Part shown: positions 40,651 to 41,322 of the stretch, in pieces | How the letters are laid out: each line of letters starts with the position of its first letter | How positions within the stretch are numbered: position 1 is the first letter of the stretch | Source of the DNA: Leptolinea sp. UBA5203 | GTDB lineage: Bacteria > Chloroflexota > Anaerolineae > Anaerolineales > Anaerolineaceae | Assembly (NCBI GenBank): GCA_002412765.1 | Contig: DHVR01000043.1 | Location: 51,950-93,271 of the forward strand | Direction: 5' to 3' | Length of the DNA stretch: 41,322 nucleotides | The notes under the pieces: model-generated | What the model was told of the DNA's origin: nothing | Database searches by the model: none | The model's input: the letters and a program-made list of their open reading frames with translations, nothing else | Position numbers and translations under genes: made by a program

Positions 40651-41262
40651 ATGCTTAAGATAGACTACAAAAAAGAAATGAAGGAACTTTACCAGCCATC
40701 CGCGAAAAAAGTTTCTATTGTTAGCGTACCGCCGATGAAATTCTTGAAGATCGATGGCAGAGGCGACCCGAATACCTCCCCAGACTTCGCCAGCGCCACG
40801 GAAGCCTTGTTTTCAGTCGCTTACACCCTGAAATTCATGGTCCGCCAAGGCCCGCTGGCGCTGGATTACGGCGTGATGCCCCAGGAAGGTTTATGGTGGG
40901 CGGAGGACATGTCCAAGTTTTCGGTGGATGATAAATCCGCTTGGCTGTGGACCCTGATGATCATGCAGCCGGATTGCATCAACAAACAATTGGTTACCCA
41001 GGCCATTGATGTCAACATCAAGAAAAAAGAAAATCCTGCGCTTGCCAAATTGCGCTATGAAACCTATAAAGAAGGCAAAGCAGCCCAGATCATGCACGTT
41101 GGCCCCTTCACCACGGAAGGCCCCACGGTTGCCAAAGTGCATGAGTTCATCGAAGCCGTCGGCAGCAAACCCACCGGTCTGCACCATGAGATCTACCTGA
41201 GCGATATCCGCAAGGCTGCTCCCGAAAATTGGAAAACCGTCATTCGGCAACCGATGAGCTGA
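40651..41262 (+). CDS. GyrI-like small-molecule binding domain protein
   Basis: 203 residues from the ATG at 40651, fixed by GGAGGT. The start LKIDYKKEMKELYQPSAKKVSIVSVPPMKFLKIDGRGDPNTSPDF and the end QIMHVGPFTTEGPTVAKVHEFIEAVG, GLHHEIYLSDIRKAAPENWKTVIRQP are those of the stand-alone GyrI-like/SHS2 family. Members bind small hydrophobic or cationic drugs; some hydrolyse cyclopropanoid toxins. A conserved Glu/Tyr pocket is suggested by YLSDIR. No DNA-binding domain is attached. The final 60 bases of the window after it show nothing recognisable. Confidence 0.88.
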   Translation: MLKIDYKKEMKELYQPSAKKVSIVSVPPMKFLKIDGRGDPNTSPDFASATEALFSVAYTLKFMVRQGPLALDYGVMPQEGLWWAEDMSKFSVDDKSAWLWTLMIMQPDCINKQLVTQAIDVNIKKKENPALAKLRYETYKEGKAAQIMHVGPFTTEGPTVAKVHEFIEAVGSKPTGLHHEIYLSDIRKAAPENWKTVIRQPMS

Positions 41263-41322
41263 TCAGATTCTTGGGTAGATTATTACCCCCACATAATAAG
41301 AGGCTGTCCATATGTAGCGGCA

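Overview
The window reads as a chromosomal segment of a Chloroflexota bacterium, most likely class Anaerolineae. This is inferred from gene content, not from a marker gene. It has several lipoproteins with Thr/Pro-rich linkers after the lipobox, an R3H/SpoIIIAA-type ATPase in a housekeeping operon, DsbA-cyclophilin fusion lipoproteins, a ParB-like/Usp/Usp fusion, and moderate GC. I see no rRNA, tRNA, CRISPR array, phage or plasmid genes. The left edge cuts a P-type ATPase gene.

Layout. 1-3125 (minus): the N-terminal part of a P2A-type cation ATPase preceded by glgC, with a terminator and a -10 box just upstream of glgC. 3126-5604: a non-coding stretch, a STAS/SpoIIAA-like protein, an MFS transporter and a divergent MmcQ/YjbR protein. 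5822-9560 (plus): a methyl-accepting chemotaxis protein with a purely membrane N-terminus, then the ParB-like/Usp/Usp protein, whose terminator lies inside the 3' end of convergent comEC. 9501-12451 (minus): comEC with a degenerate C-terminal domain, and an ICMT-type membrane methyltransferase. 12691-14745 (plus): a large multi-spanning membrane protein. 14992-15204: a small orphan antitoxin-like gene. 15409-24020 (minus): a tightly packed eight-gene unit, pdxT, GNAT-like, R3H/AAA ATPase, tmk, two DsbA-cyclophilin lipoproteins, PrsW-like protease, plsC. It has a good promoter in front and a terminator at the end.

24106-27377 is an accessory island. It holds six copies of a REP-type palindrome, two AT-rich lipoprotein genes and a REP-associated tyrosine transposase (RAYT). 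Two palindrome pairs share a conserved spacer of about 110 bases. This is the most distinctive system in the window.

27455-29248 (minus): tag, a second ICMT-like methyltransferase and a four-TM protein. 29507-33552 (minus): nadK, a zinc-ribbon membrane protein, recN and a LysM/SdrD-like surface protein, closed by a terminator. 33653-35092 (minus): ssb, DUF3467 and a bacterial translin-like protein, with their own terminator. 35217-38182 (minus): a lipoprotein with a lectin-like domain, an MFS transporter and a small protein with an internal duplication. 38379-41262 (plus): a 58-residue membrane protein, an M1-type metallopeptidase lipoprotein, an ASCH-domain protein and a GyrI-like protein.

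Functionally most of the segment is core metabolism and genome maintenance (glycogen, PLP, dTMP, NADP, phosphatidate synthesis, DNA repair and ssDNA binding) plus envelope protein folding. The REP/RAYT island is the clear foreign or mobile layer.
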